Shown one piece after another: positions 1 to 12,870 of a stretch of DNA of 64,000 bases. Position numbers and translations under genes: made by a program. A model generated the notes under the pieces. That model was not told the DNA's origin. It saw only the letters and a program-made list of their open reading frames with translations, and made no database searches. Source of the DNA: Eretmocerus hayati (taxonomy: Eukaryota; Arthropoda; Insecta; Hymenoptera; Aphelinidae); the NCBI GenBank assembly GCA_029851415.1, contig CM056742.1, forward strand, positions 62,568,454 to 62,632,453. Direction: 5' to 3'. Each line of letters begins with the position of its first letter. Within the stretch, counting starts at the first letter, position 1.

Positions 1-3000
1 ACACAGTGAATCCGGTTCGATTGCAATATTGCAAATTGATGAATCGATTGAATTGTTCATCAGAATCAATATATGATATCTGGTGTTTCCAGACATAAGA
101 ATCATGATTCATAAGCTGTATGTCAAATTGATCCTACGCATGTGATCATCCTATGTCAATATCTGAATCTTAGGAGATTGAATGGGAAAATGATATGGTT
201 TGGGAAATAAGCCCAACCACCCCCCGCGTTCATTTACTTCCTTTACCATAAGATATCAGAAATTCAATCGACAATTTCCAAAATCTCATTCACTTTTGAT
301 TTCTTTGGGATCAAGAATTGAAAATGCTTCAACAAGAGCTGTCGGATCAAAATGAAGAACATCACATTGGTTCTTATACTCAAATGTTATTGGTCAAGAA
401 TTCATTAGACTTCAATTTCAGGGAGATCGAAGTGATCTTCTCTATATTCAGACGAAGTCACCTGTCTCTCGAACAATCAAGTCGTTTCTTAATTCAAACT
501 CCAAAAGTAATATGAGAATATGAGTCCTTGATCATAATATACTCAATTTAAGCCTCAGCTCGTTGCTGAATCCCGTCACAAATATCTAAAAAATTCTTCA
601 CAACGTCACGTTTTTCACATCTCTGGGTCGAACCGAATACTTTATAAGAATTAACAGTCTTGTATGATGCCATGGCTCGTATAAAGATTGAGACTTTGAT
701 CTCCGAGATCGACAGAGTATGAATCACTGTTGCTAAGCTGCTGTGGATGTGAAGAGTTCTTAATGAAGTGACTCAATGAAGATCTTGAAAGAAAACAACA
801 GAATATTAACACCACTTTTCAATGCGAAATTGCTGGATTTTCTCTGTTCTGAACATTGATTTTTGGTCCCGATACTGGACAACCAAATAGCGTAACAGTT
901 GAACACATCTGAATATCTCTCCTTCATTTCTCGTGATGGAGAATGACATCCTTCACGGAAGTAGTACATTTTAATACAAGAGCGTGAAACGTTTCATCCG
1001 CGTCCGAGTGACGGGTTTCCGGCACGAGCCGCAGGCGAGGGTCGGAATCATCACGAAAATGCGGATAATAGGTTTTACGCGCGTGTTACTAAATATACTT
1101 TCTGATAAAGTGTGAGTAAAAGTTGCCAAACTGTGCGCAAAGTGCACTTCCACGCTCAATATATCGAAAAGGAATGTATTCTACAACTACACCTGAGTTT
1201 CACCTCATCAATACAAAACGGGTGAGAAAGACCAATATGTCTGTTAATACTTGTAGGGTCGTAGTACATTGAATTTCTATTCATGCATAACGGGAATTAG
1301 ATGATTGTGGGATATCTAGGATTTCTATTGGATATCAATCTTTGAATCCTAAACCCAATACTAGAACTCTAGTAGTACATAGAACAACACTGATTAATCC
1401 ATACAATGGTAAAGCATGGAAATTAACGACGAATGAACTTGATATGACCCTGACGACTCCATAGAGACATTAGACTAAGTCATAGTAATTATTCTGAGAT
1501 TTGATTCACAATAAGTTTATCCTCACCTCAACATAGTTTCGTCAGAATCGTACAATCAATTTCAGAAGTTGATTATGAATAACAACATGGTGAAGAACCT
1601 CCCACCTCCATATAAATTTCTCCAATATATACGCTTTCAAGGAGGGCATACATGACATCTCTTTTAGTGAACTTAGTGATTCGTCGAATTCCAAATGATA
1701 TCTTATCTTCACTTTGAGAATTCCATAAGATGAAATAATGGATTTATACGATTTACTAATTCGATTTAAATGGGACAATCCCTCCTAATAGGAAACTCCA
1801 TTTCATTGAATTGGAGTATTCTTTCCAAGTTCAAATTCACGATCGTAGAACTCATTATGGATTTTGAAGAACTGAATTTTGAAGAAAATGACCTCGGATA
1901 TTCACTAGTGACTAAACGAATTTCGACTATGTTAATCGAATCGTCAATCCATCAATAATCGAAATTATCATAACTGTTCTCCTTAGAATGGCACAGAAAA
2001 TGGATGAAAAATGAAAAACAAATTAATAAAGCCAACTCGAGGACCTGAAGTACGTGGCATCTGGGAGTGAGGGAGCCCGCAAACCGTAAAGAGTTACTCG
2101 GCTACCTTCGATGCCGACAATGGCGGTGTCTCGAATTTTCAGAAAACCCATCGAAATATGCCATGAAATCGTTTCCTGTATGCACGTAATACGAATATTG
2201 GAACAAAATTCATAAAAATCGATTGCTCCCAACCTTAGTCAACGGACTCAGAAGGTCAGATTGTGTTCGGAGGGGCTCTGAGAGACCGATCAGCAACCAT
2301 TCCCATGGCAAGGATTAGCAGCAAGTCGAATATTAGCGATTGCGCGGAATGCGTTGATTCGTGCGTTACGCCGTTCGTCCACCGATTTTTCGGACCAATG
2401 GCCAAATATCAACTCCGCGACGAATCAGACCCCTTTTTTGAGATCCCGTCACCAAGTTCTGACGAGCTCAAGACTTAAAATTGGAACAGACTGGGAAAGT
2501 CGGCCATCAAATTTGAAAAATCACGGTATTTCACGCGTGACATGGATTTTTCCCCTTAGTGTTGAGGTCGACATTGGGATGCAATCTGGGATATCAGTAT
2601 GATCCGCGCGGGAAAATGACCTCTAATTTGAGGCTACAAGTACCTTGGAGCCCACGAATATGCTCCCAATAGGTTTGAAACTATCTTTTGTTGATGACGC
2701 GTCACTATTTTTTCAGGAGAAAGGAAAATCGACGACATTTTTCACTCAATGACGACGCAGTCTGACCAATCATATTTCTGCGAATGACATTCGATTCTCC
2801 ATCAAAGAACAAAGGAATTCAGATGGGCCGAATTCATGTGCATCGAATTATGTTTGATTGGCAAGCATACTACTCTCCCAGAAGAAAACGCGATCGCTTG
2901 AAGAAATCATGTTTTTTGAGGCGTACACGAACAAGACGGGTCAAACCGATCTTGTTTTGCTTGTGATCTCTCGCTTTTAGCGTATTTGATACCGAGTAAG

Positions 3001-3771
3001 TGACTGCATGATCCAATATCTTGTTGTTTAATCGTACGAATTACTTTTCCCATTTTTCAGGGGATTTTCGGGGATTACATTGCTGAAGAACTCTTGAATA
3101 ACGTGTCTCTTATAACATCATGGATCTCCTCGAGTTTTCTGGTGATGAGTGCGATACTTTCCATCCCCGCCAGCGGTCAATTGGGTGATGATAGAGTGTA
3201 TCCGTGTATGTGGCAGTAGCATTGCTCTTATGGCCATTTCCATGTTCCTCTGTCCCACCCCACGCCGTCTCGTGAAAATCGGTGACGCGAGTGGATTTGA
3301 GTTCTAGGTACTGATAGCTGAGAATATGTCAAACTCGAGTAATGTGTGATGGGAAAAATTTTCAAAATCCCTCTTCTCCTAAATCACCACGTTCCGTGTA
3401 TTTCCTCATATATAATATCTGTTTAGATCCGGAGAGATATAATAACTTTTAGGCAGCGATTAGAAAACTATAACACAAGTTTATTGATGCAAACATGTGC
3501 TTCGCTCCGTGGCTCGACGATTACTAGAAAGTTTGACGGACAACAAACAGATGGTGCTACAGTCGTCATGGCGCGTAACTACGAAGTTTTCAAACATTTC
3601 GCTCACTATAATTTCTCTAGAAATTATCAAAACTCGAACACAATTCAAAGTCCCTATGGAGCGAAGACACAACATGTCAAATTTCAAGTAGATCAGATTT
3701 GGTGAATTCAAAATCAATTAGGAAAGTATCATTGACATATTGAAGATGAATGGATCGAAAAACCAATAAAG
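1..3771. other. No recognisable gene
   Basis: This AT-rich stretch has only short ORFs (under about 85 codons) on both strands, with no motif I recognise. A more GC-rich patch at about 2020-2620 has two overlapping plus-strand ORFs (2263-2478 and 2354-2602) without a recognisable domain. A 32-base block at 1021-1052 recurs at 58926-58957 and is listed separately. I see nothing else to support. Confidence 0.5.
1021..1052 (+). repeat. GC-rich block shared with 58926-58957
   Basis: The block contains GCAGGCGAGGGTCG in a cgag-rich context. The same core, with a few substitutions, lies at 58926-58957 in the same orientation, and the bases just upstream are also alike (a gggtttcc/ttggtttc stretch). 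The function is unknown. It could be the edge of a dispersed mobile element, since the second copy lies just beyond the small-ORF cluster at the right side of the Polinton. Confidence 0.5.
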
Positions 3772-5112
3772 TCATTGTATCAAATCATCATTGTCTTCAT
3801 CGTTCTGGAGTAGGAGAATCAACTTTGTGATAGGACGATCCAGTGTTGTTGTTGCGGTGCGGACAGTAATGACGCGTGGAAGACTATCGTTGCCAGGATG
3901 GATGGCTGTAACTCGAGCCAAAGGCCACTGGGCAGGAGGAGTGTTCTCTGCTCGTATGAGTACCAAATCACCGACTTCGATGGGACGACTTCGGTGTTGC
4001 CAAAGGTGACGTTGATTCAACGTCTGTGAATACTCCCGTGACCATTGGCGCCAGAAGCCCTGAACCATTTGTCGAGTGATCCGCCAGCGTTTCGTAATGG
4101 GGATCCTTTCTTGTTCACAATCTGGTTCTGGAACCAGGTAAGAATTGGATTGGATGAGGAGATAAGCCGGTGTTAGACTTTGTAAATCATTTGGATCATC
4201 CGAAAGAGGTACAAGAGGTCGAGAATTGAGACAAGCTTCAATTTTACATAAAATTGTGGGAAATTCCTCAATAGTAGGTTTGAATTCTCCAAGTATGCGT
4301 CTGAGGTGATACTTAGTCGACTTGACAACTGCTTCCCAGATGCCACTAAAGTGAGGAGCGCCAGGAGGGTTGGAGTGCCAGGTTGTGCCTCGACGCGCCA
4401 GAGTTGCAACGATTCCTTGGGATTGGGTGGAGGCAGCGTTAAGACGATCTTTGAGCTTCTTGTCAGCCCCTTTGAGGTTGGCAGCCTGGTCACTAATGAG
4501 TGTCGTGCAATGACCTCGACGAGCACTGAAACGATCGAAGGCTGAGAGAAATGACTCCATTGTATAGTCAGACACTGCTTCCAAATGGGAAGCTTTTGTG
4601 CTAAGACAGACAAAAATAACTATGTATCCTTTAGTTGTTGTACGACCTCTCCCACGACAAGGCCGCATGAGAACAGGTCCAGCGTAATCCACGCCAGATT
4701 TGCTGAAAGGACGACTTGGTTGTACTCGTACTGCTGGGAGATCAGCCATCAACTGTTGTTCTGAATTTGCTCTGTAGCGTAAACATCTGAAGCATTTATG
4801 TATGACCGTCTTGACTCTTAGTCGACCTTTCACGATCCAATAATCTGTGCGAGGCGTACTGAGCGTAAGTTGGATTCCACCATGAAGAGTTCGCACGTGA
4901 CACTCGTGAATCAGCAAATCTACAAATTTGCTGAAATATGGTAGTATCAATGGGTTCTTTTGATCTTGACTCAACAATGAGTTCTCCAAACGTCCACCGC
5001 ATCTCAGGAGGCCTTGATTCAAAAAAGGACTCAATTTATTCAAATTCGATGAATTGGCCATTTGCCGACCGAGCTCTAGTTCACGAATCTTTTCTTGTTT
5101 CCACTCAGAGGG
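3772..5112 (-). pseudogene. BEL/Pao retrotransposon integrase segment
   Basis: This is the C-terminal part of a BEL/Pao pol polyprotein. The integrase would insert retroelement cDNA into the genome. A long open frame (429 codons from 5061, with the same frame reading back to about 5112) begins with the linker LLRCGGRLE typical of the family. A zinc-binding region follows (histidines in LIHECH and LHGG, then KCFRC). The catalytic core shows aspartates in SGVDYAGP and LISDQAANLKGAD and the glutamate in GIWEAVVKS. The C-terminal part has the GDLVLI...PLARV block usual for BEL/Pao. Gag, protease and reverse transcriptase are absent and no LTR is visible, so it is a 5'-truncated fragment although this frame is uninterrupted. 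It abuts the Gypsy remnant upstream. Confidence 0.9.
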
Positions 5113-6151
5113 CGCGGGGTGGATTTTGCAAAATATTTCTTTGATGGAGACATTTTTGTTTTCATTGCCTCAGGTATTGGAGTTGTTTCTGGTGGAATGA
5201 AGGAGTGGGCAACCCAGTCTTCGACAATTCCAGTGGGTACGGGTTCTTTACCTAAATAGGCCGGGAGGGATGATGTGGATTTATCTAGGATAGTGTCAGA
5301 GGAATTCAAGTCTAAGTCAGAAAAGGTCAAACGCGTCGAATACTTGTTATTCCCTTCAGTGTCCCACCAGTAGGTTCCATTTTCTAGTGAATTCTGCGGA
5401 ATCGGTGTAGATGGTATGTCTTTTGACCAGCGTTTCGTTGATTGTGCATTTGGTTGGAAATTATCATCAGAGGACGAAGAACAGGAATCTGAATCGTGGA
5501 TTATGAGATACGGAGTTGTGGTTTTAGTGACAGGTTTAGAAGGTTCACGCTCTTATTCTCTCATTGGAGACGACAATTGTGATCGAGAATCGTTCTCTCC
5601 TTCCGAGGTTTCGGGATCGCTAGTGAATTCAACCGCGTCTTGAGTAGACGAAGTGTCAGATGATTTTGATGAGTCTTCTCTGTCTAACAATTCTGGTAAA
5701 AAGGATTTATCTTTGGACGGGATGGGAGGTTCGTTGGAATCGGGATCGGTTTCTTCTGCTGGGACAGAGTTAGAGGTGTCTGACTAACTGTCTGGTGCGG
5801 AAAGGTTCTTCGCAACTGAGGCGGAGGGCTGAGATGGTCGTATATTCCTCCTCTGTTTTAATCTCTTGGCAATAGTACCAGCATCCAAGTCTCCTTGTCC
5901 GCTAGATTTGATCCAGGTGAGAGGCTCATGGTCGCCGAAGATGGTGGAATGGCGACCGTAACGGAAATGCCGGAAATGTTGGACAGCGGATACAACCGCG
6001 AAGCATTTTTTTCTGTGGCCGAATAATTTTATTCAGATTTTGAAAGGGATTTCGACGTGTAAGCTATCGGCCGTTCGTGGCTGGTCTCGTTCACTTGTGA
6101 CAGCACTGCCCCTATGGCGAAATTTGATGCGTCACAGGTCAAGATGAAGGG
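5113..6151 (-). pseudogene. Gypsy pol remnant: RNase H and acidic tail
   Basis: Reading leftward from the reverse transcriptase, the minus strand keeps an RNase H region at about 5890-6150: CDASNFAIGAVLSQ, then ATEKKCFAVV, then a block around a GDHEPLTWI-like motif. A stop codon and a frame break interrupt it. The region between there and 5113 encodes a serine- and acid-rich tail in several frames (for example 5076-5330). No Gypsy integrase is visible, so it was probably deleted. The boundary with the BEL/Pao fragment near 5110 is not sharp. Confidence 0.65.
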
Positions 6152-7135
6152 TTAGTTGGAATCTGCTGGGGCTAACACTGGGGCTCCACAAAGAGCTGAT
6201 TTCAGGTTGTCGAAACTTTGCTGTTGTTCCTCTTTCCATTCGAACTTTTTCCCTTTCGGAAGCGGATCGTTCATGGGCTTGGCTTTTTTTGAAAATTCAT
6301 GGATGAAACGTCTGTAATAATTGGCCAAACCGAAGAATGATTTGATGTTTCGAGAAGACGTGGGGGTTGGAAAATTTTTGACTGCTTCTAATTTTGCCGG
6401 ATCTGGCCGTACGCCCTGTTTGTTGATAACGTGGCCTGAATCCTCCACTTCGGGAGTCTCTGACTTTAGAAATATGATTTCCATGGAATTTGAGAAGATA
6501 ATAATATCGTCGACATAGCAAAAAATTCCGACACCTTGAAACCCTAAAAATATATGGTCCATAGCCCTTTGAGAGGTCGCAGGGGCATTACAAAGCCCAA
6601 AGGGCATACATACCCATTGGAAGAAGCCGTACGGAGTCCTGAAAACTGTCTTTCCACGGTCGGCAGGGTCAACTTCGATCTGATGAAATCCTGAGACTAA
6701 GTCAAAAACAGAGAAGTATTTTGACTTCCTCATGAGTTCTAAGATCTCCTGAATGTTGAGCGAAGGGTAAGCATTAGGGATGGTTTTTTCGTTGAGTTGA
6801 CGATAATCGATAACAAGTCGGTATCGTTTCTTACCGTTGGGTCCCGGTCTTTTGAGAACAATCCACAACGGACTTACCCAGGGGCTAATGGAAGGTTCAA
6901 TAGTTTTGTCTTGCAAAAGTTTCAGTATCCGGTCTCGTACCTCTTTGTGAAGGGCAGGGGGGTATCTGTATTGTTTGGCCACGGTAGGTTTATTGTCTCT
7001 AGTAGGAATTTGATGTTTGATAACTTTTGTTCTTGGTGGTTTGTCTCCAGGCAACATGAATATGTGATGAAATTGTCGAAGAATCTTTTTCAGTCGTTTA
7101 CGTCCGTGCCGACAATGATAAGATCTCGAAAGCAT
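6152..7135 (-). pseudogene. Ty3/Gypsy reverse transcriptase
   Basis: The frame has 327 codons. It carries the conserved reverse transcriptase blocks in order: SPWVSPLWIVLKRPG, RLVIDYRQLNEKTIPNAYP, FSVFDLVSGFHQIEV, RTPYGFFQWVCMPFGLCNAP and the catalytic YVDDIIIFS. After the catalytic box, part of the thumb-connecting region is missing. The sequence jumps from NSMEIIFLKSE to GHVINKQGVRPDP, shorter than normal for the family, so there was an internal deletion that kept the frame. It continues through the FFGLANYYRRFI block. This is a decayed Gypsy copy and RNase H remnants follow it. Confidence 0.92.
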
Positions 7136-7264
7136 GTCGACTATTATTTTGATACGCTCTTCCTTGGTTAGGTGTTGTGAAGGTTTTTCTGTCTTAAGCC
7201 CTGAATCGAAGAAATTGTCTCAGTCATCAATGTCACATAACTCTAAATGTTGCGGTGGCACCTC

Positions 7265-7841
7265 TCATGTTATTCCTCTATCTAAGGTATTCGAAACCAT
7301 GGTATAGAATATACCATCCGTAACGGTACCAGCTGCTTCTCCTAGAAATACTCCTTTCCGGGTCTTCACGCGGGGTAAGTAGGCCATTCCGTTTCCTGTG
7401 TCAGTCTTGATTTTAAGGGGGGCTCTGGAATGAGTGGGCACAGTTACTGTGTACACATCCAATACGGCATTAACTTCCTGAAAATCATCGTCGAAAAAAG
7501 GAAGTTCTGTCCAAATTACGTCACCAGGTGTAACAGGTGTAACCGGAGTTTCCCAGTTCCCAGGATTTGGACTCGTCCATTTGACTTTGCGATGGCATCT
7601 TTGGAAGATTCTTCATCTTGCCGAAGAGGGCATTTTTTTCAGGAACTCCTTCCAGTTTACCCAAAATGGGATCAAATTTCTGATGAAATTCATCTTTTCT
7701 TTCAATGAGACTTCCTAAGGTTTTGGTGGTTCTCTCGTTTTCTTGAACAAGATTTTCCATTTCGGATAGTACATCATAGGATTCTTCGAGGGTATCCAAT
7801 GTACTGAACAGCTGAGCTTGTTCATCATTCAGTATTTTCAA
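7265..7841 (-). pseudogene. Upstream part of the Gypsy polyprotein
   Basis: Two short minus-strand frames lie upstream of the reverse transcriptase in the same direction. Frame 7265-7462 reads VTVPTHSRAPLKIKTDTGNG and then RKGVFLGEA. This resembles the segment between protease and reverse transcriptase in some insect Gypsy elements. Frame 7521-7841 is lysine/glutamate rich and probably helical (LNDEQAQLFSTLDTLEESYD). I cannot tell whether it is gag or a linker. No protease DSG/DTG motif is intact. The assignment rests mostly on position. Confidence 0.45.
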
Positions 7842-8154
7842 TTCTTCAGTGACAGCCCTCGTCCATACTCGAGTGTCGACTCGTGTATCGTCGACTCCTT
7901 CGCCCGGATTCTTGACGCGGTCTAGTAATACTTGAGCTGGTATATCAACTCTGTCTCCGTTTCTCGATCGATCGCCGTGTAGTAGGCATTTTGGTCGTCA
8001 TGTACACTCGCGAGTATGTTGGCTTGTCTACTGAATGGGATCGTTACCAAATGAAATGTGTTGAGATGAATTTTGTATCCTTCACGTCAAAAGTCGAGTT
8101 GCATTCAATTAGTAATGCATGGACCCGAAAACACAATAATATGTGAATGAAAAT

Positions 8155-8225
8155 TGGCAGTGCCCGGGGATCGAACCCCGTGCTTCCGCGTGGGAGTCAA
8201 ATACGTTGGCCACTAAACCAGCATG
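8155..8225 (-). tRNA. tRNA-like sequence, probably a pseudogene or SINE head
   Basis: Read on the minus strand, the segment has a B-box/T-arm GGGGTTCGATCCCC, a D-arm-like A-box GGTTTAGTGGCC and a possible glycine-type CCC anticodon in GACTCCCACGC. The anticodon stem does not pair convincingly, the T-stem has one mismatch, and the acceptor stem would need GGCA/TGCC with extra bases on the 5' side. It is therefore more likely a tRNA pseudogene or the head of a tRNA-derived SINE than a working tRNA gene. Confidence 0.4.
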
Positions 8226-8347
8226 GTTGTTGCCTGCGAGCAAGCTGAACGCGCTGTATCAGAGGCGAAGGGGGGGGGGGGCAATGCTCGGTTGTATCAG
8301 TGACTGGGATTCCGCGCCGTAGCGACTAAACGCGTTTTTCACGGCAA

Positions 8348-8373
8348 CATATATATATATATATATATATATC
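8348..8373. repeat. (TA)n microsatellite
   Basis: An uninterrupted run of alternating A and T. It follows a 13-base G run at about 8269-8281. Both are simple sequence tracts. Confidence 0.95.
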
Positions 8374-8644
8374 ATGCTTTCATACTGAGCCAGCGACTGA
8401 AATACCTCGGAGCATTCTCAACGTGCTCTATATGAGGCGAACCTGATGATTCCAAATTGAAATTGTATGATTGCTCTGATGATATGTTGCAGGAGGCATA
8501 CCATAAGAGCTGGGCGCATTCCACAACAAATCGTTTTTCTTCAATCATCGGGTTCTCCGTCTGGGCGCCATACGTGGGATAAAAAGGTCTCTGGATCTCG
8601 AGAGGGAGCTGGATGCTTGGTAATGAGTAATTCCGCTCAACAGT

Positions 8645-9215
8645 GAATGTTACCTCAACGTTTCTGGAACGTTGCGATTGCAACCTTGGAACGTCCCGTA
8701 AATAGTCGGAAACCCCGTGGGTGAAACGTTTGAGAAACGTAAAATGTCTACGAGATGTCTGTTGTCTCAACGTTTCCAGCACGTTTCTGGGACGTTTTAA
8801 CGGGTTTTCAAACGTTTCACGAACGTTCCCGAAATGATCCTTGTGCAACCAAGACTTAGAACATTCTTCGTTGAATAAATAAATATATTGTTTCTGGAAT
8901 TCCGTGTCTCGCGAGCTATCAGCTATATCCCCGTTCAATCCCATCGGTTGCGCTCAATCAGAAACATACCCACTTAGTACAAGAGAGACGTTGAGATTGT
9001 GCTTGAATGCAACAAGCGCCAATTGACAACAATTTATAAGAAAAAATTCATTCATTTATTTATATTCGCAACGTCCAGGAACTTGCTGGGAGCGTTGAGA
9101 CAACAGACATCTCGTAGACATTTAATGTTGCTCAAACGTTCCACCAACGGGGTTTCTGACCGTTCCAAGGTTGCAATTGCAACGTTCCAGGAACGTTGAG
9201 GTGACATTCACTGTT
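8645..9215. mobile_element. AACGTTCC-rich foldback element
   Basis: The arms at about 8645-8800 and 9067-9215 are inverted copies of each other. Both hold GTCTACGAGATGTCTGTTGTC or its complement and several AACGTTCC/GGAACGTT boxes. The spacer includes matching AT-rich pieces (8870-8900 and 9028-9066). There is no transposase, so it is a non-autonomous foldback or MITE-like insertion. Related GGAACGTTCC-like motifs occur near 30050-30075 and 32555-32580. Confidence 0.7.
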
Positions 9216-10782
9216 CGGTGGGATATTGGGGATACCCCAAGAGAGGTGTACGATTTCTCGTGGATTTGCCGTATGATGATGAGTATTTAAGGGAATCTCA
9301 GGGCGGACAATCCAGGCCTTTGCTCACTCATATCCGGGGACTGAGGCCCATCAATGAGGTGGAAAAAGCTCAAGATTGGCCTCAACTCTCTGAGGTGAAC
9401 TATGTAGGTACTAAGTACAGATCAATTCAACCTTGGCAAGTTGTTTAATATCTCCCATTTTCCTTCTGCAACTGAACGCTGAGTGAACTGAGGCACTCAT
9501 GCATATCGGCTTATAAAAGATGCAATTTTGGCGAACACGGGTTTTTAAGAGTGTAAGGAGAACTGGGGCTCCTACACAAACATAGATTCTCGTGGTGCGT
9601 AATTTTGAATCAGACAAATACTAGAGAGGTGCGGGAACTTACGCCCGAACTGCCATCACAGCATCATCCTGGACCTGCATCGAGGAATGGGTTATTAAGA
9701 CTACATGAAATTCCGAATGAAATATTCGCGTTTATTCTAGCTTCAATATACAAGCATATGGAAAGTCAGAGTACCAAGCCTTGGTACGATTCTTGGGGTT
9801 CAAATGAGCGCGAGCCTGCCACAATGGGCTGATGAACCTGCATCCATACTCGGTACTCTGGCTGTACAGTGTATCTATATCGTACATTAGATGATAATTT
9901 AGAGGATAGAACCATGGAAACACGATGATTTTCGTAGGAATTTATATTACCCGGTGACCCCGTAGATTCCTCTATTATCCTCGATTCAGTCACACAGAAA
10001 TATATTCAATACGACGAAGAAACTCAAAATTGAAGGCTTAGATTACTTAGTGATGAATGAAAGATAATTCTCTAGAACCCTCTAGGAACACGTGGTTTCC
10101 TATCTTTTTGGAATGACTATTCAATCACAATATATCTTTCAATTCTTCTCTCAAGATTCAGCTCCTATACATTTTTTAGATCCTTCAAAAAACTCATATC
10201 ACTCGAATAGTACAGTAAGAAAGATGGGTAAAAAGAGAGATTCCCGCAGGAGTGTCCGGGAAAAGTCCGAAAATGTAACTTTCTCGCACGATTCCACTTT
10301 CTCGCGCGGTTCCAGACACGAGTGCTGAAACTTCTTACCCGCGTTGCTTATCCTATTCCATGCAACCTGCACGGAAAACTGTGTCTCTATGGAATTTGAA
10401 GAATTTGACGCATCAGGCCTTGGATATGACAGGACTGGCTTTAATCTTCGGCCTCTCATTTACAGTCAAACGAGCCCCCTTCTAGTCAACGTTCCGAGGA
10501 TTTAATCACAAATACTCATGAGTAGTTGCTGCTATGAACTTAGTGATCCAATATATGTTGACAGACATTATTTTTTCAAGAATATCTAGTCTTATTCTGC
10601 CCGTATTGATTCGTTCATCCTCTATTGGGTAAATAGTCGCTCCGGTCGAAGATGACGGATGGATGCACGGCGGGTGCCGGGGGTTTCGGGGGGTGGTGCC
10701 CTCTACTGAGTGGGATTCTGAATATGTATCAAGAGAAAGAATCTTGTTGGAATAGCTTGTCACCGCATAGTTTGAGAATACC
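9216..10782. other. No recognisable gene
   Basis: Small ORFs only. A plus-strand frame at 9218-9448 (76 codons, starting MGYWGYPKRGV) has a protein-like composition, but I do not recognise it. It starts at the edge of the foldback element, so it could be an old exon or chance. Confidence 0.4.
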
Positions 10783-10915
10783 AAGAGGCGCGGTAGCGCC
10801 TTGCTGGCAAGTATGAGCAGACGAAAAACGAGCGGGGCACTTTGTCTATCTTTACTTTGAATGGGGGTATTCAACTTCACACTTTTTTCCCACTTGGATA
10901 ATTCACCTCATTAAC
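10783..10915 (+). repeat. Terminal segment of the 49763-52630 element family
   Basis: About 130 bases match 49763-49895. Both copies begin sharply at AAGAGGCGCG with a small hairpin (ggcgcg/gcgcc), followed by GGCAAGTATGAG or GGCGAGTATGAG. Because the match starts abruptly in two unrelated flanks, 10783 marks the end of a mobile element. Its partner end is not identified. Confidence 0.65.
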
Positions 10916-11544
10916 GTTGCTCATACAGCTCTGCCATGCTCTAGCGAACCTTTTCTGATACGATTCAGGGTTCTGTACAATTATTTTCTCAATCCGAGCA
11001 CTGGATGCCTTTTATTCAACACCGCAAATTTATGCCTCCGTTTGACACCTCAGTTCGATTTCACGAGCCCCGTATTTCGACTCGAGAAATATCGAAATGT
11101 CTCTGCACATGTGGTGTATGTAAGATCCGTCATTTATGATTCTTTTTTTCTGATCACACTGATACGCCGATGTATCGGTGTATTGGTGTGTTTGAAAGAA
11201 GACAGTGAAAATGTTCTGTGGTGCAGACAGTAGTGCAAGCTGCGAGTGGCTGCAAGCTAGGCTGAGCTATATACATGAGTTCATTAATTAATCACGCAAG
11301 TGACAGATTTTGATTCTAAAGGGAGGTGAGGATTGGTTCCCTCTCTGTAACCGAACAAAGAATTTTCTGTCTGAATTTGTGTCACAGTGCAAATGTGATG
11401 AGTGGTAATGTGCCTATATTCTCAATAAAAGTTGTGGCAAAATTCCTTCCACAGGTTCTCATCATCATTATGCTGCAGACTTCTCACCCGAAAGGAGGAA
11501 ATTTTGTTGTCAGACAGTTCAAGCAGCTATAAAAAGAGCTTTTG

Positions 11545-12870
11545 GCCTCGATGCTGATCAACAAATCAACTTTACTTTGGATCACCCTTTGAAATTTGAG
11601 CATTGACTTACAGTGACTCCAAAAAGGCATTGCTCTGCATGCTACAACCTTAACTAGTTCATCCTGGTGGATCAACAGATTCATCCATTCTTGGTGGAAC
11701 TATATATAATGTGTCTCCATCATTTCGTGGATGTGGTGCAACTCTGATGAGAGAAAAGTCTGGTGATGGAAGTTGGAAATTTCAAAGAGTATGGAATTTA
11801 GATATAGCATGCTTGGACTCTCAACATGATAGTTCCTTGAGATACATTATTTGATGATCCTGGTATCATTCCACAATCAGATCTTGGTATGAGAAAAGCG
11901 ACAAAGTTATATCAACATAATTGCACATCTTTCGTCGGGTCGTGTTTCACTCCCAATCAAACATAGACATTGAGTGTGATCTGGCATGAGAGTGGCCCAT
12001 ATGATTGTGTAGAGATTTCTTAATAACTGTAGGGTTGGTCTGAATGGGTTGTCTAGGCTTGAACCTAGATCAAGGTCTACCCTGGCTTCAAATTATATAA
12101 TTTAAAACTGATTAGGGTTCAAATCTCACTCCCATCCATCAAAATCAGTATAAATATCAGACATGTTTTTCTGCTAATCTGAATCATAATTTACCGCAAA
12201 GGATACCATACAATCAACATCTAGATCTTGATGTGTAGTTATTGTCATATGCAAAGACATAATAGTAGTTTTGTATAGCCTGAACTATGAGATGATGGGA
12301 TATGTGCATGGTGGCTCATGAATTTCATTCATATCATTTTCAAACCAATGTATGCTCATTTTTTACCGACAAGTATTCCAGGAATTCTATGCGTTTGGAC
12401 CAACGACTCAATCCCTGGAGAACTGACATACAATCCTATTGGACTTTCCTATAATAAGAGTTTACATTGAATGTCTATGTTTGATAGTGAGTGAAACTTG
12501 ACTCGACGAAAGATGTGCAATAATGTTGATATAACTTTGTCGCTTCTCACATACCAAGATCTGATGTGGAATGATACCAGGATCATAGAATGATATATCT
12601 CAAGGGACATCTAGGTTGAGAGTCTAAGCATCTTATACCTAGATTCCATATTCTTTGAAATTTCCAACTCCCATTACCAGACTTTCCGCTCAGAATTTCA
12701 CCACATCCACTCAATAATGGAGGCACGTTATATAGTTTCACCAAGGATGAATGGACCTATAGATTTATTACGATGAACTAATTGAGGTTGTAGCAGAGCA
12801 TTGCGTTTTTGAAGTCACTACAACTCAATGCTCAAATTTCAAAGGATGGTAAAGTGAAATTGATTTTTCG
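11545..12870. mobile_element. Long inverted repeat with about 400-bp arms
   Basis: Arm 11545-11970 is the diverged inverse complement of 12470-12870. Shared landmarks are CGACAAAGTTATATCAAC (11899 onward) against its complement near 12530, and the CAAATTTC/GAAATTTG blocks near 11590 and 12835. The roughly 500 bp centre has no coding potential. It is probably a non-autonomous foldback or a DNA element that has lost its transposase. Confidence 0.7.

Noticed and set aside
10506..10880. 124-codon minus-strand ORF
   Set aside because: It crosses the terminal segment of a mobile element at 10783 and resembles no protein; chance frame.
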